Assembly: GCA_019614645.1 (NCBI GenBank)
Contig: JABWDB010000011.1
Location: 7,699,501 to 7,763,500 of the forward strand
Source of the DNA: Stratiolaelaps scimitus
Taxonomy: Eukaryota; Arthropoda; Arachnida; Mesostigmata; Laelapidae
DNA length: 64,000 nt
Direction: 5' to 3'
The position numbers and the translations under genes were made by a program. The notes beneath the pieces were generated by a model. That model was not told the origin of the DNA, searched no databases, and worked only from the letters and a program-made list of their open reading frames with translations. Within the stretch, counting starts at the first letter, position 1. Each line of letters starts with the position of its first letter. Shown here piece by piece: positions 13,966 to 27,900 of the stretch.

Positions 13966-14749
13966 TTGCCGCCTTGCTCGACTCGGTCTCAAAGACATCC
14001 CTGGTTCGATGGTCAGCAGCCGCCCGACGGTGTGCGCGGCTTGATCGCTCGCTCTCTGCCGTGGATTCCCATGGAGCTTAAGGCGGCCGTGGTGGCACAG
14101 GCGGCGGCGGCGGTTGGTGTTGTGTCCGCGTGCGCGCTACCGGGAATAGGAGGCAGATATGAGGGGAGCGACAGAGAGAAAAGTCAAGTCTAAAGTGTGT
14201 CAGCATTGGAAGCCGTTGTCTCCTCGCGGTAGACTTCCACGTACGATACACAGCAACAAATACAGCCGCTACTGGATACGACCACAGATCGGAGTAGTCG
14301 CCTGTGAGGCGGCCTGTGTGGCCAAAGCCTTCCTATCCTTTGGCCGGCGATTTCGAAGGATTGAAACGGGCTTCGGCTGGAGGTCCGCGCCAGGTTCAGT
14401 CTCAGGTCGAGCCTAGCCTAGCCCAGCCTAGCGTGGCCTGGCGAGCCTGCGACACATCGTCTACAACCTACACACCTATCTTAGCAGGATCGCAACCGTT
14501 CTTCGAGAGTGTCAGAGATGGACACGGCGACTGTGAATACGATCGGGCACGACAGCGACAATTTCTCTCGCTGTCACAATTTCCCTCTCACGACCTCTCA
14601 TGGTCAACAGCGTGAGTGGATGACCAGCCACACCAGGTAGCAATGTGGAGCGGCCGCCTACAGCCTGCTAGCACAATTACAGCGGTATAGCAAACATTTC
14701 AATAGGAAGCTCACAGTATTATGAAGATGACTCCGCTGCTGGTGATAGA

Positions 14750-14800
14750 CGGGAACTTAAGCGTTGTAATATCTCGCAGTTCCGTCAATAAAGAAATCAT
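14750..14800 (+). mobile_element. SINE 3' remnant, degenerate
   Basis: GAACTTAAGCGTTGTAATAT and GCAGTTCCGTCAATAAAG correspond to the SINE middle and poly(A)-signal region with several substitutions. Confidence 0.6.
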
Positions 14801-15673
14801 TGAATTGAATTGAAATTTAATACAGATGACAATGAGCCTGCTGCTAATATGGTTCGATTTGGCTGACGAAGGGGCTGATGCAGCGATTGAGCTAGGGTTG
14901 CCCCATTGCGGTTGGTGCTATTCATTTTGGCGTTGTGTCCTGCGGGGGTTGACCATGGTGGGGAGCTAAAAACAAAAGGCCACAGCCAGTGAAAATATTG
15001 CGTGATCGCCGCAATGGCTCTCACTATAGAGAAATTCACTTTGAGGTGATTTTGTGAAATTCACACTGGATATGATTTTGTGTGGTTATATGTATTACTG
15101 GGGAATTGACGGTGGCCAAGTCAACCAGGTGTGGTTAAGATATTTAGAGGCTGACGATTTATAATTACTAGTTATAACGCAAGCCACTTCTCAATGGTTA
15201 CTATTGTACGTAAACCCGCATGAGTGTGTTACTATGGTTACTATGAAGTCTATTAATGAAAATGCCTTAATGAATGATAAGTGTTGTGTGTTCTCTTTCC
15301 TGTAGAACCTAGCAATATGGTGATGTTAGGGGGTTAATTACTAGGTATACTTATATGTTGATTATCGTAGTTAATAACTCCAATTAAGGAGCGTAACTGT
15401 GAATGCCGTTCGTTACTCTCGCAGACAACAGCGGCCAAGTGTCACCAGCATTCAACTGATCACGCCCATGTTCGGTATGAATATCCCGTTGGTTCCATAA
15501 CGGTATAACAGGCTACTAGCTGAAGACCTGATAGTTAGGCCTGCTAACAAAGGCCGTATTGCAAAAGAGACAAATCAACATTCGGCCAATGGAGTTTATC
15601 CGGAGTCTTGGCCCGCCCGTCGAACGCCGCTTCGGTGTGACGTTCTTCTTGGAGACAGCCTAAATATCTACCT

Positions 15674-17316
15674 TTAATAATGGTACTTCATAAAATCGCT
15701 CAACATAATTCGTGCAAGAGTCGTATATATACAGCTTGGGACAGGATCGGTGCTTTGTGTGCCAAGGTGTTGAATCGGCATTGTGCTTCCCTTTTGCAAA
15801 TCATCCCATATATTGCTTGTTAAATCAATTAACTCATTTGGAAATGTTCCCTCAATAAAAGCGTTTTGATTTGAGTTGGATTCTAAATTATTTGAACCTG
15901 ATGTATCGTTATATATATATATATATATATATATATAACGATAATTATAATACGATATAAACTGTGCTGTGTTTATTGATCGAACTGCAGCTGTTACATC
16001 GTTGAGTCCTCCTCGTAGAATAAGTAAAAAGTCAGAATTAGAGTTACCAATTTCACCCAATGACCATTGACCTTTGTTTGATTAGAATAATTCCACAGCA
16101 GTGTTTACACATTCTTAGCAATTATTATACATACATTTCTACAGTCCCGGTCAGTGTCCCAAGTCGAAATCGGTTCTAAGTTTAGTCATTAAGAGTCTGA
16201 CACTACCAGGCAAACACCTCAGTGGTGAGGCCTGGTGTCCATGCAGGATTTACCTTTAACCTCTTAAAAAAAAATAAATATATATATACATTTCTACAAA
16301 TGTAAATTATGACATCCTAGTTATACCATATATTTGTTTATGGAGACCTCTTGCAAACCTAATCATAGAAGTCAGTTAGCGAATTTCTTGAGGAACCCAC
16401 TTGGAGGGTGGGCTGTAGGCGAGAGTGTGTTTACCAGTTACCTTTGAAACGAAACGATATCTTAAACGTGGGTAGCACGACGGCTAGAACGGCTGATGAC
16501 GAGGATCAGTGGGAATGAGATTTCAGGGCGGAATTCTATAATTTTCCGTCACCTTAAAGTGCAAGTGGGGCACCCCTCTAAATGTGATGCCTATCGATCG
16601 AAAGCAAATCATTCGAGGTAAATCGGATCATCAACAGGAACTCTGCGGCTTCCACGAAACATGGATCTCAGAGCGTCATACCTGGATTATTTGAGCCCTA
16701 CGGGATATGTCCTCCTTCTCCGCCAGCCCATATTGGAAGTGCATAATATAACACCGGCAATACATAGTAGCCCCTTGCAAACGACAAGGAGACCATCCAG
16801 TGGAAGAGGCTACTATTATAGTGTGAGACGTCTTCAAGCTACAGCGATAAGGCAGCCTTTAGTAGCTACAGATTGCCGGTGACTCTGCCCTTTTGAAGTC
16901 TCATGTGGATATATAGTTACAAGCATTTCGCGGTCTGGGATAAGTCGTGTCCCACCAATTATAATAGGTATTATTACCGAATTTAATTAATGCTCTCACT
17001 GTATCGTCATCATGGTTAGGATCTGATCTTGCTTGATACATATATGCATACAATTTTTTACATATATATATATATATATATATATTTAAGCGGCCCATCA
17101 CTGGAAATGGCAATAGAGATCTTCACTCAGGATATCAGCAGGAAACATTAGCATAAATCAAGGAAGAAGTTACTATTAAACATAGTAGTAACTTCTTCCT
17201 TGATTTATGAAACACTTCATAGATAACATACGGCCAAAGCGTAGCTCCGTAATTAACTATCACGGCGTACCCTTCAATAAAACCCGCGGCTAAATGTCCA
17301 CGTTTTAAATATCCAT
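15674..17316 (-). pseudogene. Possible DNA/RNA non-specific endonuclease remnant
   Basis: Two open pieces on the minus strand. Piece A (17316-17209) follows a fair acceptor (AATTTACCACAATCAG) and reads GYLKRGHLAAGFIEGY, later GATLWPYVIYEVF. This resembles the RGHL...FxxGY...AT block of arthropod non-specific nucleases, with the catalytic His kept but the usual Pro after RGHLA and the metal-binding Asn region altered. Piece B (16071-15674) starts GQWSLGEIG, comparable to the NGNWxxVE block, and ends near DPVPSCIYTTLARI, comparable to IPVPKYxYK. A (TA)n array (about 15909-15937) lies inside piece B, and a perfect inverted repeat begins right at the end of piece A. Motifs are short and partly lost, so decay or plain chance are both possible; open runs of this size occur by chance in this window. 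Confidence 0.25.
17153..17208. repeat. Perfect inverted repeat, 23-bp arms, 10-nt spacer
   Basis: Left arm 17153-17175 starts ATAAATCAAGGAAGAAGTTA; right arm 17186-17208 is its exact reverse complement. It directly borders the nuclease-like piece at 17209-17316. Confidence 0.9.
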
Positions 17317-20300
17317 CTGATTGTGGTAAATTCAGCACGGATCGGAGTGAGATGCAAGCAGAACCGTGAACACTTTAATGTGAATCTCAGCCATCGTGTG
17401 ACACCTCATGAGTTCGTTGTCCTAATTAACAAATTTCGCTTTGGTCAACTTTGCTTCCTGTTGACTCTACGAGTTCATTGTCGCTTGTATGATTCGGACA
17501 ACGAATTTGTCATTTTCGTCGATACCTCGTGTGAGGTAGAGCGTGCATGTTGTATTAGAACTTTCAAGTTGTTCGACTTTCAGACTTGCCAACGATTATA
17601 GGCAAAACTGCCGGTCATACGGTACGGCCGACGAGAAAAGACACTGCCGTAAGAAAAGATCGATGTTTGGTGTTTCTCGCTCTGCTGAGATCTGAGTCCT
17701 TGCGTCGCAAGGCTTCTATCTTCCACATGAGCCAATGGAGGCGAGGGTTGTCGCTGGTTACCGAGCGGCAAAAATGAAATCGGAACAGAAAGTCGTCCTT
17801 CGAATCGTCGAACTCTCGAGACACATAACGGCGCCGCCACTCTACCCAACACCGCCATATTTCAGTCATATAGATAATTCTATATACTTCTGCTTACCTT
17901 GACTGCCCGATTTGGCCGAGCTGACCGAGGCGCTCTGGGACGGGACAGTCTATCTCGCTCTCTCCTTAATCAACTGTGTACATGTCCTCCATATATTTAC
18001 CATCGTCATAAATATTCCCCAAAACCCTTTGAACCCCATGGCTAAGCATCATTTATCCGATAGCGTTCGCCCGTCTGGCGGCCAGCACCGGGTCATCCCT
18101 CCGATCTCTGAGTCAGGTTCGATCCGAGGCAGAGCGCGAAACGTCCCAATAGCAGGCTACCACCACCACCACCGTGGGCCGGTGTGTCTCTCTGCAAATC
18201 CTAACTAAAACTAGATCAGGCCGAAATGCTCCGCCTGCGAGCAAGGATTCAGCGCGTGCATCCTTCGAAGGACCAGGGAGCGGGATCGAGCAGACAGCCT
18301 GTTAAGCCTGTCGTCTGCGCGATCCGCCCGTCCTCCTGCGGCTCCGCCACTGACGAGCGTCAGCGATATCCAACGCCGGAGTCAGCCAGGTAGCGGTGAT
18401 CAAGCAAATGCAGAGGCGGCAGACGCAGTAGACAGCGTCCCTGTAAAAGGCACCAAACGGCACCGACCGACTCGAATAATGTCCAAGCGAGCATACGTCT
18501 GCAAATAAATGGCGCCGATAAATCAGCATTGGGCATTGGCTAGATGCCAGAGGCTAGATGCTAAAGCCGAACAGCCAGCGGCGGTTACGAGCATCCTTCC
18601 AGCACGGTGACCTCGCCCACCCCCGAGAGATCCCCCAACGAGTTCCTCTGGTTCCCCGCCTCGCAAGTCTCCCCCCGGAGGACATCACTCGACATTTGCT
18701 CGGGGGAGCTACCCCTTCATAGAATAGAAAACCCTGTGCACAGTAATAACAACAGCGGCAGCAGCCATAGAAGAACAGCATTGGAGAAATTGCTAGGACT
18801 CTTGCATAGTTGTTCCTGTTGTTGGGTCGTTGTTGTTATTGTTTGCAGCAGCATGAGTAGCAATCCTTATACGCTTAACCTCTATGAGAGCCTGCAGGGT
18901 GCCCGATGCCAGCGAGAAGCTCGTCGGGCTCCACGGCTGTGGCTGGAAGGGCAGTATGGCAGAAGTGGATGCAAACAGCGTTTGAAATTAGAAGCGAATT
19001 AGCTAAATTTATTAGCAGGGTGTAACTCGGTTCGTGGTACCCGAATGTTGTGCAGTAATCGGTCTACTGTAATTGAATAGCAAGTTCAAATATCCATTGA
19101 ACTACAAAAAAAAAACACCAGGGACTTTGCCTCAGAGCTCGGAACGATATCGGATCATCTTAGAATATCTGTGTATCGTTTTTGACACGCTTCCGAGGTC
19201 ATGAAAACATTGTGACTGACTACCTGTGGTATGACCTCACATCCTGAGAGCGCCGCCCCCCGCATACTCTAAAGGTATACACACAAATCCTCTATGCGCC
19301 TTATTAGCACACAGCAAAGGTTCATGTTCGATTTTTTGTGATGAAGTCGTTTTTTTTCCATTTGCTTCAATGAGGTTCCTCCCCCCCCCCCCCCCGAATC
19401 ATCTCAGAAAATTCGTATGTAGCACACCATTGAAAGCTCAATCGGAAACTTCAACAGCGAGTGTACGCATAGAATATGCTTCAGATCCCGGCGTCGGGTA
19501 GCGAATCCGAGTTTTCCGACACAGCGAGTCGGAGCAACGATCAGTAGTAGCATTGCTATTTCGGCGGTTGATTCGAGACATTGCTCGGCCAGCCCCACGA
19601 GCTCAACTCACTTTCGCTTGAAATTTACTATAGAGCTCGCCGCTGCAATGCAAATCGCGCTGGCTCATTATGGCCAACAGCACATGGCTGTGTGTTGAAG
19701 GGGACAGCGCTTGTGGATGTCGCGGCGAGCGACATTGGCTCGGGGAGGAGCGATTGACAACAATGAAACGATCACGCTAGTGGGAGATCTAACGCTCATT
19801 TTGAACTTGGCCTCCTCAGCTTCGGTGGGTTGAACCTGGAGAACGACATCGACCACATTCCCATCCGTGGGTTTCTGGCGGCGGCGGCAGCGACCGCCGA
19901 CGACAACGACGATCCGCCGCAGGTATCACTGTCACTTCGTGGTGGCGCCCCGCTTGGGTTTAACTATAGAATCAGCTGCGGCTAGCCGAGTTAGGTTAAC
20001 TAGGCTGGCTTGTCCCACAACTACCAACTAGACAAGTTGTACGAACCCGTTTAACCCGTTCTTAAATCTCGATTTATCGATGGGTATCTACGCGGTTGTA
20101 GTCTGTGTGCCGATGTATCAAAATTACATTTACCCTTGCTCGAATTGAAGCCTCTCTCATGCTCGTATGCTCCCTCGAGCAGGGTTATCGCTGATACGCC
20201 AGCGTGGACCAGCAACGCCGGGACGGCTGCGTCGGCTGCAGACAATCGCCAGCAAGCGCCCGCTAAGGGTAGCCACGATCGTGGGGAGATGGCTGTGATT

Positions 20301-23300
20301 TAAACAATGAAACATCTCTTCCCCGACCTTCCGCCGGGCGCAGCCCCGGCCAGCTCGGTCACTGTGTGAATTCGTCGCACGAACGACAAGGATTTCACTG
20401 CGTTAGATGCTGGACGGATGGCGGACACACACACAGACACTTTGGAGTCCTCGATCGGCTGAACGTAGCTGGCAAACGCCGCGTTGTGTTCTCAGCCCAA
20501 TCTCTCCCTCATTGTCTCCCTAGCGATCCGTTGTCTCCACTGTCCTGCCGCCGCTCGACAACCAACTCGCGCAGGGTTGGACGACACACACACTAGTATG
20601 TATATATATATATATATATACATGTGCATATATCTACAATTGATAGATGAGTTGTCGTTTGTTGGGACGCGCCGCGACGAGAAAATGGACAGCGATCTTC
20701 GGTTAGTGAAAGCAAAATCGAAGCGATGAATTTCGCCGAGTTCTGACCTAGTTGGGGTCCGTTACAGCCACACTGGGACACATTCGTACAAACATACATA
20801 TATATATATATATATACACTCATGCATGTGAATGGCAACGCACATGGTACCGGATGACGCGTGCCTATTTGCTCTCTCTCTCTCTCTCGTGGGTGTACGA
20901 TGCTGCCGCAAAATTAAAGGCTTTCATAGAATTTCCCTATAATTGACGGGAAATGCGTGTCTATTCCAGCGATTCCATTCATTGGTCCCCCCCCCGCCCT
21001 CACATATGTTGCGAATCGATGTGATTTCGTAGGCAACACCTTGAAATAGGTAACACCACCATAGGTAACAGCTACAGACAATTGTTAATACTCTTGAACA
21101 GGCGTCATCGGATATTAACGATATTAAAAAGCGAACCTACTCGTACCTATTCGATGTTCTATCGATCAAACATTTTGATGGGCCGAGGCTCTCTCTGCCG
21201 GTCTCTCTGTCAGCTGCGGCTCCACTATGAGGCATACGTCTGCGCTCAATTTCTTCGTGTTACCACAAGGGCCTATCGGGGCCACCTTTATCTATTATGT
21301 CGGCAGGCAGGCAGACTGCACCGGGCAGGAATCCACCGACCATAGAAGATGATAAAGAAAGCCGGCTATTCATCTCAGCGTCCGACAGCAGGATTTCAAC
21401 CTGAACAACCTTTCAACCTCTCTCCTGTCTAGCACTCGTCGAGGTCCACTATCAGACCGCCACGGCGACAGCAGATTGCTGTTGATACCGGCTACTGTTT
21501 TGACCATACTACTGTTGAACCATTTTACTAGTGTGTCTAGGTACTATGTACATATAAGACAACTCCACGTGAACTAATTATGAAGTTTCTATATTTGTGT
21601 TGATTCCATATTTGAACAGACGCAACTTAGCAGGTAAGCACGAAGGTATATCGTTTGACGGTGGGTTATTCTGCTGAACTCCGGCGGACAAAGAATGAAT
21701 ACATATCAGACCTCTTTTATTTCATATTGAATTTTTATGGCGCATTTCGATCCCTTCATCCTACACGCTTCCTTTCCAATCACTCAGAATATCAGGACAC
21801 ACACACAGAATCGAATATCGGCTTGTTTCTATCTATCATATTTTTATACGGCATCATCTCTCATCGAATTCGACCCATTTAGCCGCAAAGCAAAGCAAAT
21901 GACTAGGTGAAGCTTATTGCACGAAGTGTCAACAACGGGGACGTGTTGTCAACAACAAGGATGCAAGGAGCTCGCTATCCTCGTCCGCGTCCACCTCACG
22001 CAGCAGGTTCTGACAGCTGCCGTTCTCGAGACGAGCGCCCGATCGCCGCGCGAATTGCTCCGGCGCTATCAGCTCCAATGCGGAGGTAAGGCCTCCTGGA
22101 CAACCCTTCCGTGGCGTGCTCGGCTATTCAACTCATCCACCCGGCTGACCGGCGTGTCGGCCATTCGCAATACCTTCTTCTATTGGTTCGCCTCTCCCCG
22201 TCCCCACGAGGTTGCTCCTGCGTGCGGTAGCCGCTTGTTTCAAGTTCCCGGGTGTTCGTACCGGCGGTAACTAGGTACATACGCGTGCAGGCAGCTCGCG
22301 TCCACTCCCGGAGCGTGCACAGGTACAAATCGTGCGGTATGGTATATTGCCCGCTGACTGCTGATCGATGTGTGTAGCTGTTTGGCCGTGGCGGAGCTAT
22401 GGTCGACGGCCTACGTCCGGCGACGGTTCCTGTCGATGTCGAGTCCATTGCATTGCTCTGTGGACGGCTGCGGCACATATTGCTGCCGGCGGTCGGCGGT
22501 TTGTCCATTCGCTGGTTCGTTGGCAGCCAACGGTCGCGACGACCACACGATCGCTTTCTCTCTCTCTCCCTCATGTGGCCACAAGTGGCGTTCCTCCTTT
22601 ACATTGCGACGACCTTACCTAGCGGCAGGCAGCGCTATCTCGGTCTCCCAGGACGGCAGGGTCCTGTGGGCTTGCAGCGTGTGTGCTGGCCACTATACAT
22701 GTACCTTCGCATGTACCCATGCTCGTGTAACTCGCGGAGCAGCGGTTACGGTTGGGGGAAGCGCTGCTGCGGCTGCTGATGCCATAGTGGTCTTTCCATC
22801 CGCTTGTCCCTCGTTCTCTAGGCGAACGTCCAGCACCGGCCCCAATGTGACCAGCACCAATATGAGCTATACAACAAGGCATATGGTGATGTCGCCTGCT
22901 CGTGGTCAGCGAACGCTGTCGAGCGAAAGGCGAACGCCAGAGGGACAGCCGACAGCGGCCACAACAAGAACGAAGGGTTTGCGAAGGGGTGACCAAAGCG
23001 GCGGTGCTTCGCGACCGCCTCGACTTCATCGGCGGCCTCGTTCGCCCACCTCACGCACACGAACGAAACGAATGCGCCCGCTCGCGCGAGAGGTGGCGTA
23101 TGCGGTAGCGAAATCGCCGAATGCCAATGACAGGTGTACCCCCGGGCTTTCGTCATCACGACGACCGCTTCGGCTACTGCTATCCGCATTAGTAGCAGCT
23201 CTGCGGCAGCAGCGTTAATATCATAATCAGCAGAGGCTGTTGACTAAAGCGTGGCAACAGCCAATACGAAGTTATGAACAGAGCGCAGTCGACGGGGAAC

Positions 23301-23315
23301 TGGGAGGTGTGTCAA
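17317..23315. other. No confident gene
   Basis: AT-rich to 17.6 kb, then alternating. A stretch at 19828-19920 reads GGLNLENDIDHIPIRGF before a CAG|GTATCA donor, but the minus frame is equally open. CpG-rich at 21.9-23.2 kb, where three plus frames overlap; an open stretch there ends at GGAG|GTAAGG (22086). CT tract at 20869-20889. Confidence 0.6.
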
Positions 23316-23505
23316 GGTTTAGGTTTAGGAAAAGATAAAAGATAGGTTTAGGTTCAGGCAAAGCTTTACTGGTTGATTGAAGGAAGAGCAATTGACGACG
23401 ATGCTAAAAAGAGTTCTCTGATATGTCCTCATCACCTCAGCAGGACAACTCGACAACCTGCGGCGTCTGGCTTTTTACAGCCAGGTTAGCAGGTTAGCAA
23501 CTGTC
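23316..23505 (-). mobile_element. SINE, near full length, expanded tail
   Basis: Reverse-strand copy. Tail repeats (read on + as AGGTTTAGGTTTAGG) precede the body, and the tRNA-like head is present at the other end with hairpin CTGGCTTTTTACAGCCAG. Body diverged. Confidence 0.8.
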
Positions 23506-24884
23506 AAAGGAGGTTTAGAAGCTGTGGTCCTGGATCCTTGCCAGGCCCATAGCCACTAAACCTCCTGGATCCCTGCCACGCGCTACGACGCTGAAATACA
23601 GCAAAGGTTTCCCCGGCGGGTCCTTCTAGTAACACGACCTAATGGTTCAGTGTCGGAGCCTATTACATCACGAGGGGAACAGGTGAGTTCAGCTCAAAAT
23701 ACGTTATATTTGCTTTGTAGCTGTGGTCGCAAGACCGCTCGTTCGGATCATGATGCTTGACTAGCCGCTAGCGTCCATGAGGAGTGCGAACGGCTAGTTC
23801 ATTGACAGCTGATTCGATTGTTGGAAGTGTGTGAATCTATTGTATAATAATATACTAATAATGCGAACAAGGAATCGCGTTCATCTCCTTATCGAAAAGC
23901 GGGAGCTAGCAGGTTACCGGATCGATAATCGATATATGTATTCAGCTGCAGATTGATCAGAAATAACTACCGATATTATATAACAGCAAGCGTCAAAAAT
24001 CGCTACTTACTCTGTTGGCGTGACTCCAACAGGTCTTGTCACGTTGTTCTCATCCGTTGAACCCATGATAAGATGTTTATTTTATTTTGATTTCTTTTTA
24101 TTTTTATATTTTATCGGGAGCTAAAACGTATTATAATGCAGTTTCGAAAACGAACTCGATTGTGAAACGTGAAACATGTGATCCCCGCCCAATCGTCCGC
24201 AAATTTTTTGTCAACAAAGTGTTTTGTCTTTTCAAGAACCATCATTTTCTTGTCGGAATCATTTCGCATAGCTTATATATAGATATATATATATATATAT
24301 ATATATGTTGTGAACTCTTTTGTAACATTTATTGAAATATAGTTTTACCGCTCTAGAACTATTCGAAATCTTGCTCATTAGTGAAAAATGATGATCGATG
24401 CCGCCTGGCGGCGAGAGAAGGACACAAAGACAGAATTAGCGGACTAATAATAATGCCATGAATTATTGTGTTACGTTGTATATAAGTTCAAGCAGTAATC
24501 GCGGCGCCCCATAAATCGTGGCAATCAACGAACATTGTGTGATAAAATTGACTGTGCTATGCCTTTATCGATATTGTGCCACTCGGTCACTGAGTTGTCG
24601 ACTGCATGAATGTGCCGGGTGGTATCGCGAATTTGAGAGAGAACAACAGAGAATAAAACCGAAATGACACAACACCCTCTCGTCCGTGTGACAAGAAGCA
24701 TTGCAGTGTCGTCCCTCTCTATATGTAGCGGTTTCATAAGCTTCTCTATCTCGTTGAGAAGTGCCCCTTCGTGTCGTGCACAAACGTAATATCCATACGA
24801 TTACATTTATCCTCGTTCGCTCCGCCCCATGTGCGAATCCTTTCGTTTGGATCAAATCGCATTTTTTAGTTTAGTCCCCGTCTT

Positions 24885-24915
<31 letters not shown>

Positions 24916-27900
24916 AGAAACAATGTTTTTGTTCCTCATTCTCTCTCTTTCTTTTCCAGCGAAACTAATTAAATCAAGACGCTTCACGTAGACTACCACT
25001 GCGCCGCGAGCGATAAACTCATTCCGGGCATTCCGGGTGTACACTATACGTCCGGGCGGGATGGCAGGCACAATGACTATAGAAATCATTACCGCATCCA
25101 GCTCGTTTCGCAGAGATACGACTAGTTAGCACAAGATTTTCAGGGTCAATTTTAATCACTATTATAATTAATCATTCATTTGCCTTTGTCGTACGCTTGT
25201 CCTAGCATATATCCACCGTGGGGGTTTCTATGCTAACCCTTCAGCTCTCTCTCTCTCTCTCTCCGGCCAGTGGCAGGACTGCGGCAGAAATCCAAAGCAG
25301 CTTACGTCACAACTTTACCCATTTGCCAAGACTACTTTTGGTAAGAGGGCTCGGTGGGGTTCCCGCTGTCCCCAGCCCTCTACTAAGCCAAGCCCAGGTT
25401 TTTTCCCTTGGTTCGTCGCATAACAGCTCAGTATATGTACAGCCACATCGAATTGTATTATAGATACACGTATATATATATATATATACATTGTAGGCCG
25501 ATTGCTCTGCTTCGCCGAGCGGCTTCTGCCCATTGACTACTGCGGTGTTGTCACGATGACTGCATCGAGTGTGCCGAACGATCCTCATCCTGACCGTGAT
25601 GGTGATGATGGAACTCAATGAAGTGAAGTCCCGCGAACGCACGAGCCTGCGCCAGACCTGCCTGACGCCTGCGCTACCCCTTGCAAGGTGGACTCCACCA
25701 TAGGCTCTTCTCGGCTATCGTGGACATCGGAGCACGGGCTTGGCCAGGCTTCGAGCACCGAGCAGCGTCGGCAACGAAGCAAATGAGGTCACATGCGACG
25801 GATCTCAGTAGCGACACTCACAAATACACAAACACGCACGGCTGTCCATCTACTCACGCACACAGGGGAAGCTACCAGCCAACAGCCAGCATTCGTGCTC
25901 GCTTCGAGGCATGGCTTCGAAGCGGTGACCCAGCGAGTAGCTATTGAAGAAGCCGGCACGGAGGCTGGCTTGCCTTCGAGCCAAGTCTAGTTAGCCAAGC
26001 TCGAACAGCAACAGCAGCAACCCTATACATCTGGCCGTTCCGGGGGCGGCGTTCTCAGTTCAGAAGAGCCGGCGGGGGCCGGGAAAAGCTCGTCTACCCC
26101 TGTGCATATTGCGTTAGCCAAAGTCGGCCAGGGTGGAGAAGATGGCGAGAGCAGTCTATCGAGTGACGACGACGACGACAACAACATCATCATCATCGGT
26201 TAGCAAAGAGTTGCCTATAGCTGCAAGGGTTAGTGGGGGTCAGCCTCCTTTGGGAGCTCCGGCATCAGCGGCAGACGCGAGGGAGCGAGTGGCAGGAGTC
26301 CATCGTATGAATGCTGTTTGTGTTGCTTGAGCAGGACGAATGCTTGTCACTGCCGACTCCTGGCGACCATGCGCTGTTGGCAGTTGCTTGTTTTTAGTCT
26401 ACGAGTGGCGTGTATGACAGTGGGGGGGGGGGGGGGGATGGCAGAGGCGCAGGACGCTAACCCCTTTCGATCGATGGGATACAACGAGGATAGAATGAGC
26501 TTGGAAATGAAGCAAGCACGAATCGCAACGAGCAGCCTATAAAAGAGGCCTACATTGCTCTGTCTCGGACAGGACGCGGAGTACGGGCGGGACGCGATCA
26601 CACATACACACATCTAAATATATATATATATATATGGAGGATACACCTATATGTGCTATTCAATGCTGTGTGGGCAGTGCTGGCTGCTGTCCGGATGTCT
26701 GTCGACACAAACAACCTGATGAAGCCATTGTGTGCGATAATCCATTTCGGCCGGATATGCGCTCGTGGCCGTGATGAGTATCGCCGGCCGAGTCGTTGCG
26801 ACTCGATGGCTGGGCGGTGCTGTTGTCACACACCGAGGGGGGTTTTTGCGGTGGGGTTTCGAAAGTGTTAGTTCGGTAATGGCGTCACAGATAGGTAGAT
26901 CATTTGTACGCGTTCGGCCTGAAGTTCTTGCTTACTTTGGGATTTCGAGTGTGTAACTCAATTCACCCGCGGATGACATCTGCTGACTCGAGGCTAAATT
27001 AATAAGCGCTGGACAACAATGTCTTCTGCAATATAATAGATATGCCACTCTCGTAGAGGAGCGATGCTATTGTCGACGCCGGGGGCAGGTACGGCACAAC
27101 GACTTCGATAGTCGATGCAGGTTTCCTTGTAAGACTAAGGACGTGAATCGTATAAGCCGATGTGCGATTCAGCGAGTTGGTGTGCATCTCGACAACAGAG
27201 AGGTTTACATGACGATCTGCTGCAACAAGGAACCCATTTGATTCCCGCTACAGAGGAACTCTTCTCGCGCCCATCAGCGGTGAACGTACCGTGCAACGAC
27301 ATGTCTAATATATCAAATATAGGCGTAGCTTATATTACGTTTAGCATAGCATATGTGGCCCGTCGCGTACGCTCTACCTAACGAATACGGCAGAAGGTTT
27401 TCTCAAGATTTGATTAGTCTTCTTAATGAAGTCTTCCTCACCACGTATGCCCAATATGGGTATAACGCGAGGAGAATACAGTACTTGATGCACCTATGCA
27501 AGCTGTAACAATACACATTTTGAGCTATTAGTTATCAAAAGTCCATGAAATCCATGAGAAAAAAGTCCATGAAAAAACTCATCTTCGAGCCCGACGGTCA
27601 CCTCTCGTCGTAGGAAGCGAAGTTGTCCAAATGACTAAATGTGGGAATAGGCTGCCTGGCGCTGGCTAGCGCAATTCTAAATAAAAACAATCTCTTCAGG
27701 CTGACTCTCACTCAGCCTTAAGCATTGTCGACCAACGTCGACGAAACGCTTTTTGCATCGTTTCGTACGGCGGACAACGCCTTGTGTAAATCCAAACGCG
27801 CACCGGTGGGCATCGAACCTGGCGTGTGCACCTATGTGTTCACTTTCTTCTCAAGGCGCCAGGCGCACATGAGCGCACCCACGACGCCAGCCGGGGACTC

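Larger units (their letters stand above)
9682..15673. other. No confident gene
   Basis: Mixed composition. CpG-rich at 13400-14600 with a CT tract at 13547-13566. A frame from ATG 14518 runs 31 codons to CAGC|GTGAGT at 14612, a possible 5' exon but unproven. Poly(C) at 13200. From 14700 the sequence turns AT-rich and holds a SINE remnant. Confidence 0.65.

Noticed and set aside
22370..23218. 282-codon open frame on the plus strand
   Set aside because: It starts at a non-conserved position in CpG-rich sequence where several frames are open at once; composition is Arg/Ser/Ala-rich with no motif.
23316..23335. AGGTTTAGGTTTAGG as a telomere-like repeat
   Set aside because: It is the tail of a reverse-strand SINE, only two or three units, and not the arthropod TTAGG repeat.
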